A stretch of DNA of 64,000 nucleotides from Lytechinus variegatus. Its lineage: Eukaryota > Echinodermata > Echinoidea > Temnopleuroida > Toxopneustidae. This document shows positions 12,486-20,540 of the stretch, in pieces. Below the pieces are notes generated by a model, which saw only the letters and a list, made by a program, of their open reading frames with translations, was not told the origin of the DNA and ran no database searches. The translations under genes were made by a program, and so were the position numbers. The DNA is taken from assembly GCF_018143015.1 (NCBI RefSeq), contig NC_054744.1:6357559-6421558 (forward strand), written 5' to 3'. Position 1 is the stretch's first letter; each line of letters begins with the position of its first letter.

Positions 12486-15400
12486 CATAAAAATCAGCAA
12501 CGTCAAATCGTCTTGTAATTTTTCGCCTATAAGTAGTTCGCCTATAAGACACAGTCGTCATGTTAAAGAGTGGATGCCTGTTTACATTTATATATATATA
12601 TATATATATATTCAATCTGCTCCCCTAAACCTGTTATTTCGCGTTTTTTTTTGTCTATTCACGCTATCCGACTGTTTCCTGCATTTTGTCATAGTTTTTA
12701 ATTCAAAGTTTGAAGACTGTTACAGTAACTTTATATATACAGGATTAAAAAGTAGGAGGGGGAAAGGTCGGGTGTGAGGACACTATAACTTTGTCTATTT
12801 TTTTGTCTTTGGACTTACACTATAAATCTACATGAATTGAATAGTTGTAATAATTTTGTTCTCTATAATATTGCCTAACTATTTTGTACTATAAAATGAT
12901 GAAACCTCGCTTGTTATTATATATCGTCCAAAATGGCTGTCTGATATTGATTGTCCCGACACAACGAAAGTGATAGTTGTTATGAGTGATTTGGCTTTTT
13001 TCTTTTAAAGACAACGTGCGTAAAATCTTAAACAACGTTGTGCTACTTGATCGATCAGTATAACACACACAACAAATTGAACTTATTCTTACCTTTACCT
13101 TTTATTTAGCATTGTGATGTGGGGAACCTACGGGTTCTTATGCGCTGATAAGGCCATCATCATCGTCAATGTGGTCGGTTTTGCTGTTCAACTCTCCTAC
13201 ATCTGTATCTATATACGCTTTACACAAAACAAGGTATGCAACCTGGGCCCAGTCTTACAAAGAGTTACGATTGATCCAATCAAACGTAACTCTATGGAAA
13301 TCCATCAGTGTCATATTTTTTTTCGTTAGGGAAATTGCACAATGTCCTTTGAAAACAAAAATAAGCATATATACTGAATTGTCAAGAAAATAGTTAATTT
13401 ATGAATACACCTCAAAACTACAAAATATTTAGAAGAAACATGTATTACATGTTGACGTTGCTGGCTTTCCATAGTTGTGATTGATCGGATCAATCGTAAC
13501 TCTTTGTAAGATGGAGCCCAGGACTCGCACATCCCTAGTCAAGAAAATTCAAGGCAATTATATTTCAAAACAACAATGAGAAAAAGAATATATACACAAA
13601 TTATTCTAGCCGATATTATTCATAAAACAGTAATTGTTTAACCCTAAAAAGACTGGGGAGGGGGGCCTTTTAGGCCCCCCTGTACATAAATCGCGATTAC
13701 TTTTTTGCGCATGAAGCGTTCGCGCCGCCATTTCATGACTTTTTTCTCTTGAGTTTTGCGCAACTTTTGATACCAAATTTGTATACCCCCATGCCGCGGT
13801 TGCGGAGTTACGTAACATTTTCGTATCACATGTCACGTAAGAAATTGAAATTTGTATTCGTTTGTGTGTAAAGTGTATGGTATTTGAATGAATGTTATAC
13901 ACATTGTTTTCTAACTACATTTTTATTTGTTTCTTTCTATATTATGCATGTCACTTGTGAATTCAAGTAGCAGTTCTAGGATATGAAAATAATGAAAAAC
14001 ATTGCATAAAAAAATAAAGAAATACATAAGAAATGCAAAATAAAGAAATACATAAGAAATTAAAATCAAAGAAAAACATAAGAAAAGTAATGCAATAAAA
14101 CATGCCAATTATTGTATTTCTCTACATAACGCGTGCAGAGTACTTATTTGCATATTTAGTAATTACTAATTTGCATAAGCATATCTAATAATTCAAGCAC
14201 GAAATAACACAATTCCATGATAAACAACCTCTTCTTACAGCTGAAAACCTTGAAACGGGAATTTATGGACCGCAATAGGTACCAAAGTATGAAAAATTCA
14301 ATTTTTTGATAAAAATTTGCATATTCGCATAATTAATAAAAATACAATGAATATCAGTATTTTGACTATGGTTTCTTTTAGAGGACATGACAAAGGATGT
14401 GTGTGCCAAATTTGGTTGCGATCGGACGACCAACGGCCGAGATCTTAGGGGGGGGGGCCCAAAAGGCCCCCCCCCCCAGTTTTTCTAGCCTCCAAAATAG
14501 CCCAGTCTTTTTAGGGTTAAAAAGTCGATCTTTGTCTGAAGTTGCCCCAATTTGTTTTTCCTAAACATCTGCAACGGCCTCATGAACGAATTAGACGGCA
14601 TGCCAATCAGAGAGAAATAGGGTCTATGATAATGAACTTGAAAGAAAGACTCAACAAACCGAGTTTTGCTTTTTATTGGTAAAACTATGCATGAGCCTAA
14701 TTTTAGAATTTCTTTTGTGAAGTAACAAATTCGCATTGAGTTTTGTTAAAGGTCAAGTCCACCTCAGAAAAATGGTGATTTAAATCAATATAGAAAAATC
14801 AGATAAGCTTAATGCTGAAAAATTCATCAAAATCGGATTTAAAATTAGTTATGACATTTTAAAGTTTTGCTTATTTTTCACAAAATATTTATATGCACAA
14901 TTTAGCCACTATACAAATGAGAGAATCGATGATGTCCCTCACACACTATTTCTTTTGTTTTTTATTGTTTGAACTATACAATATTTCAATTTTTCAGATT
15001 TAATAGTAAGGGACTTGACTGAACCATAAAATGTTAAACAATGGTAATTCCACATGTTCAGGGAGAAATAAAACTTTGTTTCACATGATGAATGAGGAGA
15101 AAATTCATGTTTCATGTAATAAAATATAAAAGAAATAGTGAGTGATGTCATCAGTTCCCTCATTTGCATACCGATCGGGATGTGCATATAACTATTTTGT
15201 GAAATTAAACGAAACTTTAAAATGTCATAACTTTCTTATTTTACATCCGATTTTGATGAAATTTTCAATTATATGCTTGTTTGATATTTTTCTATTCAAA
15301 TAAACTCTTTATTCGTCCTTTAACCACATAGACCGCATAAAGCTGTCACGCAGCTGCATAATGATGAAAAAAAAATTGTTTTGATGTTTGTGAGTCTATT

Positions 15401-18400
15401 TACGTTAGTTAAAATAAAAAAATATATAATGAATCTACCTGTTTCGTTTTCCAGCTTCGCCCCGTCCAACAAACCATAGCCGGAATAGCCTTTCTTGTTG
15501 CACTTTACATCTACATCTCCCAGTTTGTCCCAACACGTGCTTCAGCCCTCAAGCAAGTCGGTCTCGTCGCCAGTATAGTCACCATTCTGATGTTCGTTGC
15601 TCCCGTTTGTGACATGGTGAGGAGACTCAAAATTTTGCCAATTTTTTTAAGTAAAAAAAACATACTGACAGACATAGCTTTCGCTTTCGCAGTAATCTTG
15701 GATTACCAATATTTGATTTAAAAAATATTAAGGTAGAGTGATAGAAATCGTTGCGACGATGATTGCAGCGTTCCTCCTGCCTAACGATTATAAGATGTCA
15801 AATCCCAAGTTGCCGAATTACAATAGAGTCGTAGTCTGAAAAGGTATATGGTAACACGGGCCTAACTACAACTGGCAGGCAAAAGATATTCATTCGAGCC
15901 AACCCATAGCTCAATTCTTAAATTTGATATTGCTGATTGACAAAAATGAATGAATATGACTGACAATCTATTACACTGATTCTAGGGAGGGTGCCTACTG
16001 AACTTCCTTTATTCCAAATTGGAAAGATATGTAGCTACTTTGGAACTATGTTTTTACTGGCGGAAGATTAGGGCCATTTTACTTTCTCAACTGATGAATT
16101 ATTGATCCTGTCAGGTGTAGTCCTCATAAATGCTGATTTATTTTTAAAATGAGCAGGCCGAGGTACCCTTCTCTGGTCAGATATGGAATGTCAGACATTT
16201 ATCCTCTCCACTGGTAGTAAACATTCAGCCCTCGAATTTCCTCCTTATTTTCTATGAATTCTTTTTAAGTGCCACTTTAACACACGAACCTTTATATGGG
16301 AAGTGATTAGGCCTGTGATGCCTGATGTATATTGTCAGTTCGAGTGCATGATACTTATAGCGCCCCTTGGCCCCAAACAACTTCTAGTGGTACTCCGGGC
16401 TAAAAATAAGGTTTCATGAGCGCAAAATATTTCTTTAGACTCGTTTATTAATTTGATAAACGAGTCTTTAAGAAATATATGGCACTTTGAAAAAAAGATG
16501 AAATTATAGGGTCGAATGTTTACGACTAGTGGTCAGGATCTATACCTCGACCGCTACTGGCTCAATTTAAAAATAAATTGGCAGTTTTATCAAGACTTCT
16601 CCTGACACTTTCATACACTTTGTCAATTAGCTACAGGTATATGTCAAATTAAAAAAAAATGGGATTGGGTTGGCTCGAATGAATATCGTTTGCTTTCCTG
16701 CGGTGAATAGGCCTGTGTGACCATAGTATGTCTTACTATCGAGCAATATTTACTGAGCAAAATGCTGAAAATTTCATCAAATTCGTTAACACATAAGTTG
16801 AGCATGCAGTGTTTTTTCCTGGAAAACGAATGTTTTTATACGATTCATAATTATTATATATATCCATATATATTGTTTTTATAATATGTTTTCAATCTCC
16901 GAAATAAAAGAAATATGTAATTTCATGTTAATAAATGGGTATACGACAACATGGGATTACGTATTGCATATTCATTATGATGTGCAAAGAACTATTTCAC
17001 AAAAATATTGCAAAATTATGAAATGTTACAATTGTCATTTCTTGTCTGATTTGGGTAGTTTTTTTTCTAATATTCAATCACTAGTACTACTGTAGAACAA
17101 AAACATTAAGCTCTGCCAAAAGTCGTTAAAATGTATTAAGAAACGTTTGTTTCCAAATTTAAGACAACTTGAACTGGAGAATGTGACTCTATGCATAAAT
17201 TTTAATAACATATTAAAAATTTCAGGATTTTTTCCTGTCTTGAAAGTTTTCTATGCCAGTCCTTATTCCAAAGAATATTTATTTTGTTTTAAAGGTGCAT
17301 TGCATACGAGCTAAATCAGCCAAGACAATCTCGGCCTCCCTCAGCATCGCCACCCTCATCTCTTCGTCCCTTTGGTTATCATACGGTATTCTTCTCCATG
17401 ACACATTTATATCAGTAAGTATATGTATTCAAAAAATAAAGTTGAAATGACCGTCAATACAAACAAAAATGATATCCCGAAAAGTGTATCGATCATTTTT
17501 GGTGAGGAGGGTGGTAATTGTTTTATTTGCTCCCCTTTCATTTGTGCGCCTTGAGCTTCTTTAACGAGATGGATATGGCGCATAATAAATTGCATATATC
17601 ATTATTAAAAAATATAAGCCATTGCTAAAGAGTCAATATGAATCATACAGGGGTATCATTTAATAGTGCCAAATGTGTATATTTTCATGCATGTGATATT
17701 TTTTTTCATTTTTATTTTCGTTTGCAAGTTAATTTTTTGCATCTCGCGCCCTTTCTCGGTAGCTATTTGTTTCTTCAACAAGTGGACTGCCTCTGGCGGT
17801 CTCACCTGCATCACGCGATTCAATATAGCAGCAGTGCTGATTTTGAAAACTACTCGCACAAGATGTTCAGTGATACTTGGTTAATCTTATTTAAACGTTT
17901 TATGAACTAGACCAATACACTTACAGAGATATGATGGTAATTCAACAAATACCCCCAACGTGGCCAAAGTTCATTGACCTTACATGACCTTTGACCTTGA
18001 TCATGTGACCTGAAACTCGCACAGGATGTTCAGTGATACTTGATTACTCTTATGTCCAAGTTTCATGAGTCAGATCCATAAACTTTCAAAGTTATGATGG
18101 TAATTCAGCAGATACCCCCATTATGGCCAAAGTTCATTGACCTTTGACCTTGGTCATGTGACCTAAAATGTGCACAGGATGTTCAGTGATACTTGATTAC
18201 TCTTATGTCCAAGTTTCATGAATCAGATCCATAAACTTTCAAAGTTATGATGGTAATTCAACAGATACCCCCAATTCGGCCAAAGTTCATTGACCCTAAA
18301 TGACCTTTGACCTTGGTCATGTGACGTGAAACTCATGCAGGATGTGCAGTGATACTTGATTAACCTTATGTATAAGTTTCATGAACTAGGTCCATATATT

Positions 18401-19510
18401 TTCTAAGTTATGACATTTCAAAAACTTTACCTTAGGTTAAGATTTCGATGTTGATTCCCCCAACATGGTCTAAGTTCATTGATCCTAAATGACCTTTGAC
18501 CTTGGTCATGTGACATGAAATTCAGGCAGAATGTTCAGTAATACTTGATTAACCTCATGGCCAAGTTTCATGAACTAGGTTCATATACTTTTAAGTTATG
18601 CTGTCATTTCAAAAACTTAACCTAAGGTTAAAATTTGGTGTTGACGCCGCCGCAGTCACCGCCGCCGTCGCCGCCGTCGGAAAAGCGGCGCTAGTCTCAC
18701 TCTGCTATGCAGGTGAAACAAAAATGCCCTTTGAAAACTTTTTTCTTCAAAATCGGTGATCGGATATCATAAAAATGAAGAGAAAATTCCAACTTTATAT
18801 ACGCTATATTCTATAAAGAAACAAATGCTCATCGGCCTATGCACATTAAACCCCCCTTTTTTTGGGGGGGGGGTAATCGAAATGCAATTGCTTTCTGTAA
18901 CATTGTCATTCTGTTCATACAACCGGCGTTCTGAATAATGTGCAGAAGGTACAAATTCAGTCAGAAAGAATCCCACCCTGTTATCGTCAAGTCACTAGCG
19001 AGTCTTCGCAATTGCTACGGGGACGGATCTTACAACATATAAAATCTATTGACAATGCCCGTCAAATCACAATGAACAACTTTGAGGTCTTTGTCGAAAA
19101 TTGGTGGACCGGAACAGCAGATCGTCGTAAGATTCTGGTCTGACGAAAAATTGCAAATATGTCGTTTGTCCAGAGTCCAGGACGAAATTGCTGCTTCGAT
19201 TCGACGATTTTCGACAAAGGCTGTTTTGGTCACTGAAGGGCTTTAGACAATAGATTCTCCGCGTTATAGAAAGGGTCTGGGAAGTGATTGCTAAAATTCC
19301 CTATTGACAATGTGCTCCGCCCTTTCACTCTCACGTACCCAGCTACCCAACATACCTGGCGTGCTCAGTAGCATTTCAAGGTTGATAATCCTCTGGAGGT
19401 TCAACGGGCGAGATGACGACCACGAAGATTTTTACATCTCATCGTCGTCGTCATATCTATCGTCATCGTCGTCATCATCACCGTCATCCTCAGCACATTC
19501 TTTAGTGTGA
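911..19510 (+). CDS. SWEET1: SWEET/SLC50-family sugar transporter (multi-exon)
   Basis: SWEET proteins are seven-helix (two triple-helix bundles plus a linker) bidirectional sugar uniporters of plasma or Golgi membranes. Exons seen: 911-978, 13110-13233, 15455-15616, 17295-17414 and 19343-19510, all with GT/AG borders. Exon 1 gives helix 1 (SWLTVLCTVYMYLSG). Exon 3 gives the MWGTYGFL...VNVVGFAVQLSYICIY segment. Exon 4 carries helix 4 and the PVCDM end of repeat one. Exon 5 has the second-repeat signature AKTISASLSIATLISSSLWLSYG. Exon 6 starts LPNIPGVLSSISRLIILW and ends in a Ser-rich acidic tail. Introns 3-4, 4-5 and 5-6 are phase 0. Exon 1 and exon 3 both imply a missing exon entered and left in phase 2, of about 80 bp by analogy with human SLC50A1. 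I could not find it in the 12-kb intron, so the full protein cannot be assembled. Both halves of the fold are otherwise present. The family is secure; substrate is not known. Confidence 0.88.
1002..1822. mobile_element. Fold-back MITE with TA target duplication (Tc1/mariner-like)
   Basis: The termini CAGTGCGTCCCAG... and ...CTGGGACGCGCTG are inverted and flanked by TA on both sides (1000-1001, 1823-1824). The inverted arms extend about 340 bp with minor divergence around a short centre, so the whole element could form a long hairpin. It lies 21 bp beyond the exon 1 donor of the SWEET gene. There is no transposase reading frame. The TA duplication and terminus style fit Tc1/mariner non-autonomous elements. 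Confidence 0.75.
2191..2827 (+). pseudogene. 5'-truncated LINE reverse-transcriptase C-terminus
   Basis: Translation starts YLGVELSRDLCWSTHI, the typical post-palm motif of CR1/Jockey-type LINE reverse transcriptases. It breaks by a frameshift near 2338 and continues in another frame as LEYCAAVWDP...LERVQHRAARF, then PEWNLLSEDVRNSKDVGVFK, ending at a stop at 2825-2827. Catalytic palm motifs and the endonuclease are missing. It is a dead 3' fragment inside SWEET intron 1, different from the LINE at 8.9-12.3 kb. Confidence 0.8.
2828..5240. other. Intronic sequence, no gene seen
   Basis: AT-rich intron. At 2970-3010 there is a reversed LINE-type tail (ATTTTATTTCTTTGACGG on plus), and around 4765-4800 another reversed tail (TTCAATTCAATTCATT). 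Short poly-C runs lie at 3361 and 3475. 4150-4290 is half of the fold-back family described at 5245-5665. I see no coding exon, including the missing SWEET exon. Confidence 0.5.
5245..5665. mobile_element. Fold-back element interrupted by a second MITE
   Basis: The outer family has arms with 'gtcgaaaatcggtga' type motifs, recognisable uninterrupted at 19040-19310. Here it is split at its CCTGG by an inner element (5384-5520) flanked by exact CCTGG copies at 5379-5383 and 5521-5525. The inner element's right end (ATGAAACGTACC) matches the GGAGCGTTTCAT family at 56786-56940 and 22540-22682; its left end is altered. Confidence 0.7.
5814..6434. mobile_element. Long fold-back MITE, TTAA-type ends
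   Basis: Begins TTAAAGGTCAAGTCCACC and ends GGTGGACTTGTCCTTTAA. The arms, including 'cattttgatgaaattttcag'-like and 'atgatgtcatc' segments, pair over roughly 250 bp. A related copy lies at 14747-15322. The shared TTAA borders suggest TTAA-targeting transposons (piggyBac or Kolobok type). No coding capacity. Confidence 0.65.
6522..6569. repeat. (TA)n microsatellite
   Basis: About 24 uninterrupted AT dinucleotides directly bordering the Penelope-like fragment. Comparable (TA)n runs border the related fragment near 12450-12480 and 12585-12610. Confidence 0.9.
6570..7142 (-). mobile_element. Penelope-like retroelement fragment with ribozyme-like motif (tentative)
   Basis: On the minus strand 6620-6653 reads ATGAAGAAGGCCTAAGGCCGAAAGC: a UGAAGA box, a GGCC/GGCC stem and GAAA. 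This resembles the degenerate hammerhead-type cores known from Penelope-like elements. 6571-6600 and 7056-7142 recur in inverted orientation at 12500-12530 and 12776-12862. No reverse-transcriptase or GIY-YIG reading frame is seen, so the class call is tentative. Confidence 0.35.
7143..8695. other. AT-rich intron, no feature seen
   Basis: Low-complexity AT-rich DNA. 'aatcgattgctgg' motifs recur around 7600-7900. There is no open frame of note, no RNA gene and no clear transposon ends. Confidence 0.5.
8706..8857. repeat. (CAT)n/(ATG)n trinucleotide microsatellite
   Basis: About 50 units of CAT with three CCACCACCA interruptions. The long His, Ser, Met and Asp homopolymer translations are artefacts of this repeat. 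It lies just upstream of the LINE open frame. Confidence 0.95.
8923..10248 (+). CDS. LINE endonuclease portion (frameshifted ORF, N-terminal part)
   Basis: Encodes the target-nicking endonuclease of the LINE (exonuclease-endonuclease-phosphatase fold). Visible motifs in order: LHVNARSL, GVTETWL (the catalytic Glu region), RRDR..RGGGVAFYI, GLVYRPPH, YLMGDFNIDLL, DNIFSN and ADHLPVF. A linker rich in Lys and Asn follows before the reverse transcriptase. The frame is open from 8923 without an ATG, and a TTG at 9055 is not a credible start. The frame ends at a TAG at 10246-10248 right after FNSF. The next frame continues the expected protein immediately, which points to loss of one T in the run near 10230-10236. 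Without that change this would be one polyprotein. Codon use is AT-rich, and the low number of lesions indicates a young insertion. Confidence 0.85.
   Translation, partial: YRFFFTSNDIDIFSIFNTNNASCNKYYSTEDFTSKFRDTEHKFSLLHVNARSLNKNFESLESLLFTLNNFKFSIIGVTETWLHNNSPNIFNLQNYNLIRRDREDQRGGGVAFYINEHLQFKIRKEISLKQSETLFLEIMKPKGKNIIIGLVYRPPHGNANLFCEELEICLHTITKEDKQIYLMGDFNIDLLSQNNDNDLFLHTMHSFGYYPHIDQPTRIDSHSSTLIDNIFSNILNRDTSSGLIISDIADHLPVFLLCDNDISKENSPKSTMYSKESPINIESFKSDLAIEEWLDVFNESNSDIAYTNFNQKLQKYYDKNFPLSPIKKRKAKMPWITKAILRSIHTRNKLYKTFLKNPSIQNKNKYKTYRNRLTNIIRASRKLFYSEKLNKIKSNMKATWEIINDLIGKKPKVLPKDNFTVHAAAINSDDVADTFNSFSLT
10257..11879 (+). CDS. LINE reverse transcriptase portion
   Basis: Encodes the reverse transcriptase used for target-primed reverse transcription. 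Motifs in order: [58 protein letters not shown] (first catalytic Asp), [28 protein letters not shown] (catalytic DD), [27 protein letters not shown]. A C-terminal domain follows with [18 protein letters not shown] and [14 protein letters not shown]. The palm motifs are intact. The ATG-equivalent at 10257 is only where the frame opens; the true N-terminus is the endonuclease upstream, separated by a single-base frameshift. Stop at 11877-11879, then about 430 bp of 3' UTR. Related to CR1/Jockey/L2 groups; the exact clade needs phylogeny. Confidence 0.9.
   Translation: [540 protein letters not shown]
12385..12862 (+). repeat. (TA)n arrays and inverted partner of the 6.5-7.1 kb fragment
   Basis: (TA)n at about 12430-12480 and 12585-12610. 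12500-12530 is the reverse complement of 6571-6601, and 12776-12862 is nearly the exact reverse complement of 7056-7142. The two blocks appear in swapped order relative to the left copy, so this is not a simple inverted repeat. One reading is two pieces of the same Penelope-like family flanking the LINE. Confidence 0.5.
13110..13233 (+). CDS. SWEET1: SWEET exon 3
   Basis: Acceptor TTTATTTAG, then C plus 41 codons: IVMWGTYGFL, CADKAIIIVNVVGFAVQ, LSYICIYIRFTQNK. Donor GTATGC at 13234. It aligns with the NLSWLSYG...VVNTVGAALQTLYI exon of human SLC50A1. It enters in phase 2 and leaves in phase 0. Confidence 0.88.
13242..13522. mobile_element. Fold-back MITE flanked by CCTGG/CCAGG
   Basis: Inverted ends 'agtcttacaaagagttacgattgatc' and 'gatcaatcgtaactctttgtaagat', with 5-bp borders CCTGG (13242-13246) and CCAGG (13518-13522). 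Starts 8 bp after the SWEET exon 3 donor. A second copy in the opposite orientation lies at 40164-40447. Confidence 0.75.
13638..14520. mobile_element. piggyBac-like non-autonomous element with TTAA duplication
   Basis: Left end TTAA then CCCTAAAAAGACTGGG; right end CCCAGTCTTTTTAGGG then TTAA. The 16-bp terminal inverted repeat is perfect and begins CCCTA as in piggyBac. TTAA occurs at 13638-13641 and 14517-14520. G-rich/C-rich hairpins lie just inside both ends. No transposase frame. Confidence 0.8.
14747..15322. mobile_element. Long fold-back MITE, TTAA-type ends (second copy)
   Basis: Same family as 5814-6434: begins TTAAAGGTCAAGTCCACC and ends near GTCCTTTAA. It abuts the piggyBac-like element by about 225 bp and ends 133 bp before SWEET exon 4. 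Confidence 0.65.
15455..15616 (+). CDS. SWEET1: SWEET exon 4
   Basis: Acceptor TTTTCCAG, then 54 codons in phase 0: LRPVQQTIAGIAFLVALYIY, ISQFVPTRASALKQVGLVAS, IVTILMFVAPVCDM. Donor GTGAGG at 15617. This covers the linker helix and the first helix of the second triple-helix bundle. Its APVCDM end corresponds to the conserved SPLADL in human SLC50A1. Confidence 0.9.
15846..16735. mobile_element. Fold-back element in SWEET intron
   Basis: Left arm 'tatggtaacacgggccta' continues to 'gatattcattcgagccaa'. The right end is its inverted counterpart, 'ttggctcgaatgaatatc' to 'taggcctgtgtgaccata'. Further inverted matches occur inside, for example around 16210 and 16520. No open frame. Class unknown. 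Confidence 0.6.
17295..17414 (+). CDS. SWEET1: SWEET exon 5
   Basis: Acceptor TTTTAAAG, then 40 codons in phase 0: VHCIRAKSAKTISASLSIAT, LISSSLWLSYGILLHDTFIS. Donor GTAAGT at 17415. The second MtN3/saliva repeat motif (SWLSYG-like WLSYGILL) is clear. Confidence 0.9.
17781..18716. mobile_element. CACCTGCAT-ended transposon carrying a DR1-motif array
   Basis: Left end GTCTCACCTGCAT and right end ATGCAGGTGAAAC are inverted. Inside are four diverged tandem units of about 150-190 bp, each with 'ttcaacaaatacccccaa', a DR1-type TGACCTTTGACCT (17985, 18139, 18301, 18490) and 'aagtttcatgaa'. The right part has a (CCG)-rich hairpin. A second copy lies at 43611-46000. No transposase frame. Confidence 0.7.
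19040..19310. mobile_element. Uninterrupted copy of the fold-back host family
   Basis: Contains 'gacaatgcccgtcaaatc', 'gtcttt-gtcgaaaattggtg', a single central CCAGG (about 19170) and the inverted 'cgattttcgacaaaggctgt'. It is the empty-site version of the copies split at 5.3, 40.1 and 56.8 kb. It ends about 30 bp before SWEET exon 6. Confidence 0.65.
19343..19510 (+). CDS. SWEET1: SWEET exon 6 (helix 7 and tail)
   Basis: Acceptor GTACCCAG, phase 0. LPNIPGVLSSISRLIILWRF matches the conserved V-P-N..G segment of helix 7. Then comes NGRDDDHEDFY and a 25-residue Ser-rich tail coded by a TCG/TCA simple repeat, ending at TGA 19508-19510. The polypyrimidine tract is short. A possible poly(A) signal AATAAA lies at 19796. 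Confidence 0.85.
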   Translation, partial: LPNIPGVLSSISRLIILWRFNGRDDDHEDFYISSSSSYLSSSSSSSPSSSAHSLV

Positions 19511-19559
19511 CAGTACATTACGAGGTGAGGAGTAGACCGAGCTGAATACAGTATTCAAA

Positions 19560-19945
19560 TATAAAATTCATCATTATCTTATTTAATTATTCATTTATTC
19601 ATTTTTTATTTACTTATTATGTATCTATTCATTTATTTCTCTATTTATTTATTAATTTATTTATTTATAGATTTATTTGTTCATTTATTTATTCATGTTT
19701 CCTTTGAAAAGACAGGATTGTCCGGTCAAACCAATTGACCTGCTTTTCAAGGGAGCCCTGTCAAATGTACATGCATATAAACATGGTATATACAGAATAA
19801 AAAAACACTGAACGAAAATAAGTAATGACCAAGATTTTCATAGAAAAAAATCATATATGAAATGAGTTTAAAATGATGTTTTTACATAACGACAAAAGCG
19901 TAATGGACGAAAGTCATTAAGATAAGACAGTGATCAGAGAAAGAG
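19560..19945. other. (TTTA)n-rich stretch downstream of SWEET
   Basis: ATTT/ATTC low-complexity repeats from 19570 to 19700, then 'gattgtccggtcaaacc...gggagccctgtcaa', resembling a reversed LINE-like tail. No gene. Confidence 0.4.
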
Positions 19946-19946
19946 T

Positions 19947-20540
19947 TTAAGGGATGATCCGGGCTGAAAGTATTTAAGCTTAATAAAAGGAGTAGAATTC
20001 ACTGAGCAAAATGTCGAAAATTTCATAAAAATCGGATAACAAATGAGAAAGTTATTGAATTTCAAAGTTTGGCAATATTTTGTGAAAACAGTCGTCATGA
20101 ATATTCATTAGGTGAGCTGATGATGTCAAATCTCCACTTGTTCTTTTGTATTTTAGTATTAGGTTTATTCAATTTTTTTTCCTGCAAGAACTATCTATAG
20201 AAAAATTGGATTGACAACTAATATAGTGCATTAAATATTTATTGCTGCAACTTATTTCGTTATAAGGGAGACAGATTATTCACACAAGTATGAAATAATG
20301 AAAACATAATTTTATGTAATAACAAAAGAAAACGGAAAGTGGAGATGTGACATCATCAGCCCACCTAATAAATATTCATGACGACTGTTTTCACAAAATA
20401 TTGCGAAACTTTAAACTTCAATAACTTTATTATTTGTTATCCGATTTTGAGGAAATTTTCAGCATTTTGCTTAGTGAATTCTACTCTATGTATTCATGGT
20501 ATTTAGACATAAATATTTTCAACCCGGACCATCCCTTTAA
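19947..20540. mobile_element. Fold-back MITE with TTAA ends
   Basis: TTAAGGGATGATCCGGG at the left and CCCGGACCATCCCTTTAA at the right. Long inverted arms include 'gtcgtcatgaatattcat' and its complement. Related copies: 52148-52560 (partial) and 62740-63332. Confidence 0.7.
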
